Positions 13,870 through 22,839 of a stretch of DNA of 26,929 nucleotides are shown piece by piece. The notes beneath the pieces are model-generated. The model worked only from the letters and a program-made list of their open reading frames with translations, was not told the DNA's origin and ran no database searches. Location of the stretch: positions 1 through 26,929 of IMG/VR virus record IMGVR_UViG_3300047678_000421. One strand, given 5' to 3'. The stretch comes from a virus. The first letter of the stretch is position 1, and every line of letters begins with the position of its first letter. A program made the translations under genes and the position numbers.

Positions 13870-16581
13870 ATGGCCGACATCACCTACACCAGCCGCATCG
13901 CGCCGCCCTCGGCGCCGAATATCTCGATCCGGCCGCAGCCGCTGCCGAACCTGCCGACGCTCGGCATCGGCGCCGGCCTGCAGCAGGTCGCCGCCGCCGG
14001 CCTCGACTTTGCGTCCCAGCTCGTGGCGTCGCAGATCCAGACCCGCAAGGCGAAAGCGACGACTGCCTACCTCGACCAGCTGCAGGGGCTCGAGGACCGC
14101 TACGCGGAGGACCCCGACTACCAGACCGCGCCGCAGCGCTTCGAGCAGGAGGCCGAGCAGCTCACCGGCACGCTGCTTGCCGACGCGCAGCTGCCGGAGC
14201 CCGATCGCGCCGAGCTCGAAACCTCGTTCACGCGGCTCAGGCTTTCGTCGCGGGGCGGCGTCAAGGCAAAGGCGCTGGCGCGCGAGGCCTCAGCCAACGT
14301 CGCCGCGCTCGACGGCATGGAGCTGTCGCTGTCGCGGTCGGCGGCTTCGTCGGGAAGCCAGACCGAACGCGCCGCCTACTACGTCGAGTTCGGCCAGGCC
14401 GTCGACCGCGCGATCGCAAGCGGCTGGATCACCGCCGAGGGGGGAGAGAACTACCTGAACCGGTTCCGCGGCGCCGTCGACGAGACCGACGTGCTGCGCA
14501 TGTTGCGCGAGGATCCGGCGGGCGCGTCCGCCGCGCTCGCCGACCCGCAGGCATTCGCCGGCCTCGATCCGGTTGCGCGCGAGCGCTACCGCCTCAACGC
14601 ACAGAACGAAGCGGACCAGGCGGCGATCGACAATCTCGCGCTGATGGCCGAGACGCGCCCGGAAGCGGCGGCGGTGACGCTCAACCGCGCGATCGACGGC
14701 GCCACCGCGGAAGCGATCTTCGTGAAGGGCCTGCTGCCGACCGAAGGCGGGGTCAGGAACGGGCAGGGACTGGTCAGTTCGAAGAACGCGATCGGCGTCA
14801 GCCAGATGCTGATCGGCACCGCGCGGGAAATGGCAGGCGCGATCGGCCGCGCCGACCTTCTCGATCTGTCGGACGCGGACCTCAAGGAAACGCTGAAGAC
14901 CGACCACGACGTCAACTACCAGCTGGGGCTGGCGTACTGGCGGAAGCAACTTACCGATTTCGACGGCAACGTGGCGCTCGCCGCGGCGGCCTACAACGCC
15001 GGCCCCGGCAAGGCGCGCGAGTGGCAGCGAAAGGCGATCGAAAAGTTCGGCGAAGGCTTCAGCGCGTCGGAGCTGACCAGCGTGGTGAGCTACGCCGAGA
15101 CGCGCAACTACATCCAGGACGTCTTCGCGCGCGCCGGCGGCAAGCTCGCCGGCGCCGGCCTTTCCGCGCACGGCTACGCTCGGGCATGGGGGGCGGTGAG
15201 CTCGGCGCTCTCCGCGGCCGAGAGCGCCCGCGTCGCGGCGATCCGGGACATGGCGTCGGCGATCCGGGGGAGCGGCGCGCACGACGATCCGCTCGACCTC
15301 ATCAAGGACGGCTACCGGGGCGATCCGAACGCGCTTGCCGGCTACATCGCGGCGCAGCGCCAGGCGGCGGCGACCGGCGACGACGCGGCCGCCAGGGAGG
15401 TGCGCCGCGCGGACACGATGCTGTCGGTCAAGCCGATGATCGATGCCTTCTACGCGCAGCCGGCGGCCGAGACCGAGGCGATGCTGTCGGCGGCGGAGGC
15501 GGAGCTCGCCAGAAGCCCGACGCCGTCGCTCCGCGAGCGCGTCGAGGTGCTGCGCGAGGTGGCGGCGGCGATCGCCACGACGCGCAACGACAATCCGATT
15601 GCGCTGGTCGAACGCGCGCAACCGTCGTCGGCGGTGGCGATCGATCCGGCCGGACCGATCGACCGGACGTTCATCGCAACGCTTGCCCAGCGCGGCCGCC
15701 AGACCGAAATCGCCGTCAACCAGTTCGGCGGCCGCGCGCTGCCCTTCAAGCCGGTCGAGGCGGAGGGGCTCATCCAGCGCTGGGGGGCGTCTGGCGAGGG
15801 GGAGCGGCTGGAGCTCCTCACCGCGATGGCGACCGCGCTCCCCGAGCGGGCGCTTCGCGAGGGTGTCGACCAGCTAAAGCTCGACGGCGGCGCGAAGGTG
15901 GCGGCGATGTTCGCGGCCGCACGGCCGGAACTGGCGCGCAAGATCCTGCGCGGCAAGGCGCTGCTGGCGGTCGATGGCGTGCAGAAATCGGCGACCGACC
16001 TTGCGAGCGCGCTCGGCGCCACGGTCGACCGCGACCTCTATCCGGACCCGTCGATGCTGGCGGCGGTGGTCGATGCGGCGAGCGCGGTCTACGCGGCGAA
16101 CCGCGGCGCCGGCGGCACGATGTTCGATATCGGCGACACGGGAGCGCTGAAGGACGCGATCGAGGAGGTGACCGGCGAACTCATCACCCGCAACGGGGTG
16201 CGTGTCGCGTCGCCGCCGGGCATGAGCGGAAGCACCTTCGACGACTGGCTCGACGAGCTGACGGCCGACGACCTCGCCGCCGCCGGCGGAGCGCGTGACC
16301 GCAGCGGCCAGCCGGTTACGCCGGGAGACATCGCATCGTCGGGTGTCTTCAAGCAGCTCGGGCCGGGCTCGCCGCGCTACGTGGTCGGGCGCGCCGACCC
16401 GTCGTCGCCGGATGGCTTCGCGCCGTACATGACCGCCGATGCGCTGCCGCTGGTGTTCGACGTCGCCGCGCTCGCCCGCCGCCGCCCGGTCGCGCCGCGA
16501 AAGTCCGGACGGGAATGGCTGTTCGGCGACCGCACCGGTGGGGGCATCGGCGCGCTGTCAGGCGGAGCGCTCGGCAAATGA
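13870..16581 (+). CDS. Internal virion protein with lytic transglycosylase (SLT) domain
   Basis: A 903-aa ejection protein. Residues about 280-420 are a soluble lytic transglycosylase domain. It has the catalytic Glu in LLPTEGG (E292), SSKNAIGVSQM (303-313, family S..GA.G..Qm.p), AAYNAGPGKA (373-382) and AETRNYIQDV (409-418). This would locally open peptidoglycan as the phage genome enters. The N-terminal 270 residues and the long C-terminal part (about 430-903) are Ala-rich and helical, with an ordered AAARPELARKILRGKALL segment and no further recognisable domain. In T7 the equivalent domain is at the N-terminus of gp16; here it is internal to a gp15-sized protein. The stop overlaps the next ATG. 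Confidence 0.88.
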   Translation: MADITYTSRIAPPSAPNISIRPQPLPNLPTLGIGAGLQQVAAAGLDFASQLVASQIQTRKAKATTAYLDQLQGLEDRYAEDPDYQTAPQRFEQEAEQLTGTLLADAQLPEPDRAELETSFTRLRLSSRGGVKAKALAREASANVAALDGMELSLSRSAASSGSQTERAAYYVEFGQAVDRAIASGWITAEGGENYLNRFRGAVDETDVLRMLREDPAGASAALADPQAFAGLDPVARERYRLNAQNEADQAAIDNLALMAETRPEAAAVTLNRAIDGATAEAIFVKGLLPTEGGVRNGQGLVSSKNAIGVSQMLIGTAREMAGAIGRADLLDLSDADLKETLKTDHDVNYQLGLAYWRKQLTDFDGNVALAAAAYNAGPGKAREWQRKAIEKFGEGFSASELTSVVSYAETRNYIQDVFARAGGKLAGAGLSAHGYARAWGAVSSALSAAESARVAAIRDMASAIRGSGAHDDPLDLIKDGYRGDPNALAGYIAAQRQAAATGDDAAAREVRRADTMLSVKPMIDAFYAQPAAETEAMLSAAEAELARSPTPSLRERVEVLREVAAAIATTRNDNPIALVERAQPSSAVAIDPAGPIDRTFIATLAQRGRQTEIAVNQFGGRALPFKPVEAEGLIQRWGASGEGERLELLTAMATALPERALREGVDQLKLDGGAKVAAMFAAARPELARKILRGKALLAVDGVQKSATDLASALGATVDRDLYPDPSMLAAVVDAASAVYAANRGAGGTMFDIGDTGALKDAIEEVTGELITRNGVRVASPPGMSGSTFDDWLDELTADDLAAAGGARDRSGQPVTPGDIASSGVFKQLGPGSPRYVVGRADPSSPDGFAPYMTADALPLVFDVAALARRRPVAPRKSGREWLFGDRTGGGIGALSGGALGK

Positions 16582-19064
16582 GCGACTGGGCCGCCGCCGA
16601 AGCCGACTTCCTTGCCGGGCTCGCGCAAAGGCCGGCTGCGAAGCCGCCGGCGACGCTTGGCGAGATATGGCGCGACAGCTTCGCCGGCGCCGGCATGGAC
16701 ACCATCACCGACATCGCCGGCCTGGGCAACGAAGCCTTCCGCGAGCTCGAGGGCGCGGTCGGGTCGGAGACCGGGCAAACGCTGCGCGACTTCACCGACA
16801 ACTGGAACGGCTCCGGGTTCTCCGACTGGTCGCCGACCGAGCAGGCAGCGATGGTCGCGGATCGGCTGCATCGCCTCGACAAGGACGGCCGCGACCGGAT
16901 TGCGCCGCTCATCGACATTGCCGGACGTGCGTCGCAGAAGGCGCAGGCGATCGAGGAGCGGGCTGCCGAGACCTGGTCGCGGACCTACGGGCTCAGCGGG
17001 ATTGCCGTTTCCTATCTTGCCGGCATGGCGCGCCAGATGCTGGAGCCGCTCAACCTGGCCGGCATCGCGGCGGGCGGTCCAACGCGCGGGCCGGTCCTGA
17101 CGATGCTCGCCCGCGAGGCGGCGATCGGCGGCGGCATCCAGGCGCTCCAGGAGCCGGGGATCGAGCTGGCGCGATCGGGCGTCGGGCTAGATGCCGGGGT
17201 TACGCGCGGCGCCGTCAACGTGGCGACCGCGGCGATCGGTTCGGCCGGCTTTTCCGCCCTGCTGCGCGGGGTGTCCGCCGGCGCCAGGCTGGCGTTCCGC
17301 GGCCGGCGTCCCGCCGGAGAGGGGCCGGCCCACGCACCGGCGGCCGCCGATTTCGAAGCCGCGGCCATGGTCGCCGAGCGGAACGAGGTGCTCGACGCCC
17401 AGGCCGCGCCGCCGACGCAACGCGGCCGCGCCGAGGCGGCCGAGCGGATCGACGCTGCCGCCGCCGCCATGGAGCGGGGAAGATTTGACGGCTCCTCGCC
17501 GCTTGATGCTTCCCGGTCGCCTCCTGTGAGCGCCGCCATCTACGGCCCGCCGCGCCCCGATCCGACGCTGACCTTCCAGCCCGAGCGGATCGCCTACTTC
17601 GACGGCGATCGCCAGCAGATCATCCGGCCGGGCGGAAGACGTCTGGACGTCAGGCCGGCGGTGATGGAGCTTTCCGACATCACCGTCAGCCACACGCTCG
17701 ACGGCGCGCCGAACCCGAACTATCAGACGGCGCTGCAGCCGCGCGACCGCTCATCGGCGGCGTCGCGCTCGTTCGTCGCGGCCGGCGCGGCGGAGCTGGA
17801 GCCGGAGCTCCTCGGGCTGTCGCCGACGGCTGCGACCGGCGCGCCGGTGATCGGCCCCGACGCCCTGGTCGAGAGCGGCAACGGCCGCATCATGATGATC
17901 GCGCGCGCCTACGACCGCCACCCGGAACGCGCCGCCGCCTACCGCGCCCAGCTCGAGGGCATGGGCTACGATCTTGCCGGCTTCAAGCATCCGGTGCTGG
18001 TCAGGATCCGCGAAGGCGAGATCGAAGACAGGGCCGCGTTCGCGCGCGAGGCCAACGTCTCGCCGGTCGCCGGCCTCAGCGTGCGCGAGCGCGCCTTCGC
18101 CGACGGGGCCAACGTCGACGACACGCTCATGCAGCTCTGGCAGGGCGGCGAGACGGCGTCGCTCGCCAACGTGCGCTTCGTGCGCGCCTTTGCCGATCGC
18201 GTGGTTGCGCCGGAGGAGCGTCCGCAGTTCATCGACGCCGACAACCGCCTGTCGGCGGACGGCCGCGCCCGGATCGAGGCCGCCCTGGTCGCCCGCGCGT
18301 GGGGAGCGGAGGACATCGTGTCGGCGCTCTACGAGGCGGCCGACCCGACCTCGAAAGCGATCCTTGGCGCCTTCGCCGACACGGCGCCGCTTGCCGCCCG
18401 CGTCAAGACGGCGATCGCCGAAGGCCGCATCGCCGCCGCCGACGATCCGGCGCCGGCGATGCTGGAGGCCTTCCGCATCATCGACCGCGCGCGCGCGGCC
18501 GGCCAGAAGCCGCGGCTCCTGCTCGACCAGATCGACATCGAGAAGGGCGCGGTGCCCGACGACGTGCGCGCCGCCGCGCGGCTTTTCTTTCGCGACGACG
18601 ATCTTGCAATTCCGGCCGGCCGCGACATCGTCGCCGAGAAAATCCAGAACGCGATGAACCGGGCGATCGACAAACAGAACGCGATCGCCGACCTGTTCGC
18701 CGCGCGCGCAGACGTAGACGCCAATCTCCGCGCCGCGAAGCTCGCCGGCGAGACGATCGACGACCAGCCGCTTCCGGAAGTGAAGGCGCCGGCGATCGCG
18801 CCCGACGACGACGTCGCGGCCGCGCCGGCGCAGCTGCTGGACGGCTTCAGCGCCGAGGAGAAGGCGGCGATGGCGGCGACCAGGACGGAAGCCGACCGCG
18901 TGCTCGAGGAGGCCGGCGGCGACTTCGACATCTTCCTGCCCGGCGATGACGGCGAGTTTCGCCGCGTGTCGGCGAAGGTGGCGATCGCGGAAGCCGACGA
19001 GCAGGCCGCCGCCGCGGCCGAGCTGTCCGATTGCATCGTACGCGTTGCCGCGGAGGCCGCATGA
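16578..19064 (+). CDS. Internal virion protein with DdrB/ParB-like domain
   Basis: An 828-aa protein starting in an ATGA overlap. Residues about 136-240 include hydrophobic, small-residue segments (GIAVSYLAGMARQML, AVNVATAAIGSAGFSALL) that might insert in membranes. Residues about 356-480 match the ddrB-like ParB superfamily domain: RPAVMELSDITVSH, LQPRDRSS (386-393), then ESGNGRIMMIARAY (432-445). This domain is known from phage P1 DdrB and other large polyvalent phage proteins. The remainder is Ala/Asp-rich and helical. The context predicts ejection into the cell with the genome, so the ParB-like domain may act on incoming DNA or host defence; whether it cuts DNA or hydrolyses nucleotide is unknown. 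A repeat copy encodes the linker near residues 305-316. Confidence 0.75.
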   Translation: MSDWAAAEADFLAGLAQRPAAKPPATLGEIWRDSFAGAGMDTITDIAGLGNEAFRELEGAVGSETGQTLRDFTDNWNGSGFSDWSPTEQAAMVADRLHRLDKDGRDRIAPLIDIAGRASQKAQAIEERAAETWSRTYGLSGIAVSYLAGMARQMLEPLNLAGIAAGGPTRGPVLTMLAREAAIGGGIQALQEPGIELARSGVGLDAGVTRGAVNVATAAIGSAGFSALLRGVSAGARLAFRGRRPAGEGPAHAPAAADFEAAAMVAERNEVLDAQAAPPTQRGRAEAAERIDAAAAAMERGRFDGSSPLDASRSPPVSAAIYGPPRPDPTLTFQPERIAYFDGDRQQIIRPGGRRLDVRPAVMELSDITVSHTLDGAPNPNYQTALQPRDRSSAASRSFVAAGAAELEPELLGLSPTAATGAPVIGPDALVESGNGRIMMIARAYDRHPERAAAYRAQLEGMGYDLAGFKHPVLVRIREGEIEDRAAFAREANVSPVAGLSVRERAFADGANVDDTLMQLWQGGETASLANVRFVRAFADRVVAPEERPQFIDADNRLSADGRARIEAALVARAWGAEDIVSALYEAADPTSKAILGAFADTAPLAARVKTAIAEGRIAAADDPAPAMLEAFRIIDRARAAGQKPRLLLDQIDIEKGAVPDDVRAAARLFFRDDDLAIPAGRDIVAEKIQNAMNRAIDKQNAIADLFAARADVDANLRAAKLAGETIDDQPLPEVKAPAIAPDDDVAAAPAQLLDGFSAEEKAAMAATRTEADRVLEEAGGDFDIFLPGDDGEFRRVSAKVAIAEADEQAAAAAELSDCIVRVAAEAA
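17491..17526 (-). repeat. Dispersed purine-rich repeat, in-frame copy in the ParB-like virion gene
   Basis: On the minus strand this reads CAGGAGGCGACCGGGAAG, then a short spacer and GGCGAGGAGC. It is a rearranged or partial family member, lying in frame in the linker between the hydrophobic region and the ParB-like domain (residues about 305-316). Confidence 0.55.
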
Positions 19065-21685
19065 GCGTTCGTTCCTGCTTCATGCGCAAGATCAAGGCCG
19101 GGCGGGTCGGCGAGCGTGGCGCGCGCGAGATCCTCGACGCCCTCGACCGGCATCGCGGCTTCGACAAGGAGCGCTTCCTTGCCGCCGAGGGCGCCGGCGC
19201 CGACGCGATCGCGGCGGCCCGCGAGGTGGCCATCGAAATGGCGGCGAAGGCGGCGCGCAAGGCCGACCTCGCGCGCCGGTCGGCGATCGCGCAGGCGAAC
19301 GTGCTCCGCGCGTTCAACACCTACGACGAGCTCCTCTCCGGTCTGAAGGCCGAAGGCAAGGCGCCGCTGGCGATCCAGTTCGCCGACTGGCGCACCGGCA
19401 TCGACACCTCGCCGCTGTGGTCGGCGGTCCGCGCGATGCTGGGGCGCGATCCCCACGAGATCGCGACCTGGAACAGCGCCTTCTATCTGGCGCGCGACAT
19501 CCGCGGCCGCGCCCACGCGAAGTTCGCCGAGGCGATCGAGTTCCTGCGGCCGAAGCGGCTCGACACCAAGGCCGAGACCACGCGCGAGCTCGACGTGCTG
19601 CGGGCGCTCTACGGCGACCAGGCGGTGGCGCCGGAAGCCCGCGCCGTCGCCGACGCCTGGGGCGCGGCCACCGGCGTCGGCGAGGACCTGCGGCTGCAAT
19701 TCGTCGATGCCGGCGGCGCGCTGCCGCAGCGGAAGAACTGGCGGCTGCCGAACCCCGACATCGACGACGCCAAGGTGCGCGCGCTCGGCGCCGAGCGCTT
19801 CAAGGCGCTGGTGAGGGAGCACGTCGACCGCGCCGACATGCTGGACTTCGACACCGGCCGGCCGCTCACCGACGCGCGTTTCGAGCAGCTCCTCGACGAG
19901 GCGACGGCGGGCTTCATCAGCGGCCACGCCGAGGGCCCGCCGACCGGCGCCGGCGGCGGGCGCCCGATGCTCGCCAACGCGCGCGACTTCCCGCGCTTCT
20001 TCTCGTGGAAGAGCGCCGAGAGCTGGCAGGCGATCGCCGACGCGGTCGGCGCCCACGCCTCGGTCTACGAGACGATGATGAACCACATCCACGCAATGGC
20101 GCGCGACATCGGCATGATGCAGGTGTTCGGGCCGAACCCGGAGGCGACCAAGCGCTTCATCCTCGACCTCTTCGCCCGCGAGCCCGGCCGGCTCACGAAG
20201 ACCGGCGCCGAGCTCGGCGTCTCCGCCGCGAAAGGCGTGAAGGCAAACCGCAAGCTTGAAAGCTCGTTGCGCCGGCAGACGAAGGCCTTCGAGGGACTGT
20301 GGGCCGAGGTGACCGGCGCCAACCGCATCCCGGTCGACGTCGAGATCGCGCAGGGCGTCGGCAACATGCGCTCGCTGCTGGTCGCCGCGCAGATGGGCTC
20401 GGCGATCGTCTCCTCGATTTCCGACGTCGCAACGGTCGCCATGTCGGCGCGCTTCGCCGGCATCCCGGCGATGAATGTCTTCCGCCGGGCGACGGCGATG
20501 ATGGCCGAACCCGGCGCCGAGATCTTCGCCGCGCAGCAGGGGCTGGTCGCCGACGCGATCGCGCACGGCGTCGGCCAGGCCGACCGGGTGCTCGGCGAGA
20601 CGCTGAAAAGCGGCGTCGCCGCCAAGCTCGGGTCCGGCGTCATCCGGGCATCTGGCCTCCGGCGCTGGACGGCGATCTGGCGGAACGCCTTCGGGCTCGA
20701 AATGATGGCCCACGTCGCGCGCGAGCGGGGCACCACGTTCGCCGACCTCGACCCGACGTTCCGCGAAGCGCTCGGCCGCCACGGCATCGGCGAGGCCGAC
20801 TGGAAGATTATCGCCGAGGCCCAGCCGCACGAGCCGCGGCGGAACGCCTTGCTGACGCGGCCGATGGACGTCGCCGACCAGGGCGGCCCCAGCGCGCAGG
20901 CGGCGAGCGAAAAGCTGTCAAAGCTCATCAACGGCGAAATGGACTACGGGGTGATCGACAGCGATCCGATCGCCCGCGCGGTGCTGGTCGGCGACAGCCG
21001 GCCCGGCACCGGCTGGGGGGAGGCCCGCCGCGGCTTCGGCTTCTACCGCAACTTCACGACGTCGTTCATCGCGCTCCATTTCGCCCGCGCCTTCGCGCGC
21101 GGCTTCGACGGCCGCCGCCTGACGCACGGCGCGCTCACCTTTGCGGCGATGACCGTCATGGGGGCGCTGGCGCTGCAGGCCAAGCAGCTCAACCAGGGGC
21201 GCGATCCCTATTCGCTCGACCCGACCGACCCCAACGGTTTACGCGCCTGGGGCGCTGCCATTCTCCAGGGCGGCGGTCTCGGCGTCTTCGCCGACATCCT
21301 GTTTGTCGACAAGACCCGCTACGGAAACTCCTGGGCCTCGGTGATCGCCGGCCCGCAGGTCTCGGCGGTGGAAAGTGTGCTCGGCGACTTCCTCATCCGC
21401 AACATCCAGCGGGCAGCGCAGGGCGAGGAAACCCACTTTCTCGGCGACGCGCTCTACGTCGCCGGCCGCTTCGCTCCGGGATCATCGCTGTGGTACGCGC
21501 GGCTCGCCTTCCAGCGCGCGGTGCTGGACCAGCTCGCCATGATGATCGACCCGCGGGCGAGCGAGCGCTTCCAGCGCATGGAAAAGCAGGCGCGCAGGGA
21601 CTGGGGGCAGGAATACTGGCTGCCGCCCGGCGAAGGCGCCCGCCGCGCGCCGGACTTCGGCGCGATGCTCGGGGGCGAGAAATGA
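19061..21685 (+). CDS. Large internal virion (ejection) protein
   Basis: An 874-aa protein starting in an ATGA overlap with the ParB-like gene. The N-terminal 400 residues are charged and helical, with no recognised catalytic motif. Hydrophobic segments at about residues 434-475 (RSLLVAAQMGSAIVSSISDV), 688-710 (LTFAAMTVMGALALQA) and 728-748 (AAILQGGGLGVFADILFV) could span or line a membrane channel. The C-terminus ends EYWLPPGEGARRAPDFG, resembling the W.rpg.....P.. tails of large phage internal or polyvalent proteins. By position it is the functional counterpart of the C-terminal part of T7 gp16, forming the conduit across the inner membrane. This is inference from context and hydrophobicity; no specific family is claimed. 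Confidence 0.75.
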   Translation: MSVRSCFMRKIKAGRVGERGAREILDALDRHRGFDKERFLAAEGAGADAIAAAREVAIEMAAKAARKADLARRSAIAQANVLRAFNTYDELLSGLKAEGKAPLAIQFADWRTGIDTSPLWSAVRAMLGRDPHEIATWNSAFYLARDIRGRAHAKFAEAIEFLRPKRLDTKAETTRELDVLRALYGDQAVAPEARAVADAWGAATGVGEDLRLQFVDAGGALPQRKNWRLPNPDIDDAKVRALGAERFKALVREHVDRADMLDFDTGRPLTDARFEQLLDEATAGFISGHAEGPPTGAGGGRPMLANARDFPRFFSWKSAESWQAIADAVGAHASVYETMMNHIHAMARDIGMMQVFGPNPEATKRFILDLFAREPGRLTKTGAELGVSAAKGVKANRKLESSLRRQTKAFEGLWAEVTGANRIPVDVEIAQGVGNMRSLLVAAQMGSAIVSSISDVATVAMSARFAGIPAMNVFRRATAMMAEPGAEIFAAQQGLVADAIAHGVGQADRVLGETLKSGVAAKLGSGVIRASGLRRWTAIWRNAFGLEMMAHVARERGTTFADLDPTFREALGRHGIGEADWKIIAEAQPHEPRRNALLTRPMDVADQGGPSAQAASEKLSKLINGEMDYGVIDSDPIARAVLVGDSRPGTGWGEARRGFGFYRNFTTSFIALHFARAFARGFDGRRLTHGALTFAAMTVMGALALQAKQLNQGRDPYSLDPTDPNGLRAWGAAILQGGGLGVFADILFVDKTRYGNSWASVIAGPQVSAVESVLGDFLIRNIQRAAQGEETHFLGDALYVAGRFAPGSSLWYARLAFQRAVLDQLAMMIDPRASERFQRMEKQARRDWGQEYWLPPGEGARRAPDFGAMLGGEK

Positions 21686-21713
21686 AATCTCTTTGCGTCC
21701 CGGTCGCCTCCTG
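21685..21713 (-). repeat. Dispersed purine-rich repeat, partial inverted copy before the tail-fibre gene
   Basis: On the minus strand it reads CCAGGAGGCGACCGGGACGC then AAAGAGATTT. It fills the 37-base gap between the last ejection gene and the fibre gene, and its distal end overlaps the fibre's ribosome-binding site. Confidence 0.5.
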
Positions 21714-21718
21714 GAGGC
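21706..21718 (+). promoter_or_regulatory. Tail-fibre Shine-Dalgarno inside a small inverted repeat
   Basis: GCCTC and GAGGC are complementary around a CTG loop, and the GGAGG at 21713-21717 is the ribosome-binding site for ATG 21723. The SD can therefore be partly hidden in a 5-bp hairpin, which may dampen translation initiation unless ribosomes arrive from upstream. Confidence 0.4.
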
Positions 21719-21722
21719 AATC

Positions 21723-22829
21723 ATGACTGTTGCCAGCGAAACCGCGAGCGGCAGCTTCGCCTGGACCGGCGTCGAGACCAGCGCCGCGCCGGGCTTCAAG
21801 GCGCAGGCGACCGACCACGTCAAGGCAACCTTCACCACTCCCGCCGGCGTGTCCTCGCCGCTCATCAACGGCGTCCACTTCGCGGTGACGCTGGACGGCG
21901 CCGGCAACGTCGCCTTCCTGCCGCTGGCGCTGCCGCCGGCGCCGGGCACCATCTACGTCTACCGCAAGACGCCGGCGCTGCAGCAGACCGACTTCGCCAA
22001 TCTCGGCGACTTCGATCCGGCCGTGCACACGCGGCTTCACGACGCGGCGGCGCTGCGCGATGCCGAGCTCGCCGAGGCGATCCTGACCGCGCTCACGCCG
22101 GTCAACGGCTGGTCGCCGGTCCCGGCCGGCGTGGTCGACGGCAGCCGCGTGGTGCTGCAGATCGTCGCCTGGACGGGCGGAGCGGGCACGCCGCCGGCGA
22201 GCGGCCAGTACATCGGCGCGACCGGGCTGGTGGCGGCGATCGGCGATGCGACCAACTTCCGCGGGCCGACCGGCCCTGGCGGCGGCGACGTCACCGGGCC
22301 GGCCGGCGGCACGCTCGCGATGCAGTGGGCGTTCTTCGCCGACACCACCGGCAAGCTGCTGCAAGGGTCGGCGGCGATCCTGCCGTTGCAGCTCACAGCC
22401 AGCGTCTCCGACTACAACCCGACCGGACTTTCGACCGCGCTCCTCATCCGTCTCACAGCGAACAATCCGTGGTCGATCACCGGGCTTGCCGGCGGCGTCT
22501 CGCGCCGGCCGATCATCCTCATCAACGAAGCGGCGCCGCTGATCACGCTGGCCGCCGAGAACGCCGGCAGCAGCGCGGCCAACCGTTTCGGCTTCGACGG
22601 CGACGTCGTGCTGGGACAACGCGAGGCGGTGTTCCTCCTCTACGACAGCGGCGTCTCGCGCTGGCGCCGCGTCGGCGGCGCGCTGCCGAATGCGTCGGTG
22701 CAGAACCGGCACATGGCCGCCGCCTCGGTGGGCGCCGCGCAGATCATCGACGCATCGGTGACCGCCGAGAAACTCGGTCCCGGCATCGCGCCGGCGGTGA
22801 ACGCCTTCAATTTCGCGTGCTTCCGCTAA
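21723..22829 (+). CDS. Tail fibre protein with T7 gp17-type N-terminal adaptor
   Basis: A 368-aa protein. The N-terminus (about residues 25-130) matches the T7-like tail-fibre N-terminal domain. It includes FKAQATDHVKATFTTP, LINGVHFAVTLDGAGNVAF and the diagnostic YVYRKTPALQQTDFANLGDFDPAVHTRLHD (broken here at residues 79-108), the part that binds the fibre to the tail. A short collagen-like GPTGPGGGDVTGPAGG (181-196) follows, and then a beta-rich shaft. The C-terminal VQNRHMAAASVGAAQIIDASVTAEKLG resembles fibre shaft segments. At 368 aa it is shorter than T7 gp17 (553 aa), so it may act as an adaptor for the smaller fibre proteins encoded downstream. SD is GGAGG at 21713. Confidence 0.88.
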   Translation: MTVASETASGSFAWTGVETSAAPGFKAQATDHVKATFTTPAGVSSPLINGVHFAVTLDGAGNVAFLPLALPPAPGTIYVYRKTPALQQTDFANLGDFDPAVHTRLHDAAALRDAELAEAILTALTPVNGWSPVPAGVVDGSRVVLQIVAWTGGAGTPPASGQYIGATGLVAAIGDATNFRGPTGPGGGDVTGPAGGTLAMQWAFFADTTGKLLQGSAAILPLQLTASVSDYNPTGLSTALLIRLTANNPWSITGLAGGVSRRPIILINEAAPLITLAAENAGSSAANRFGFDGDVVLGQREAVFLLYDSGVSRWRRVGGALPNASVQNRHMAAASVGAAQIIDASVTAEKLGPGIAPAVNAFNFACFR

Positions 22830-22839
22830 GGAGATAAAC

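Noticed and set aside
18329-20830. Antisense frame of about 833 codons opposite the ejection genes
   Set aside because: GC-driven absence of stops; no family features, and no start context.
22263-22311. True collagen-like domain in the tail fibre
   Set aside because: Only a few Gly-X-Y triplets are present, too short for a stable triple helix; treated as a linker.
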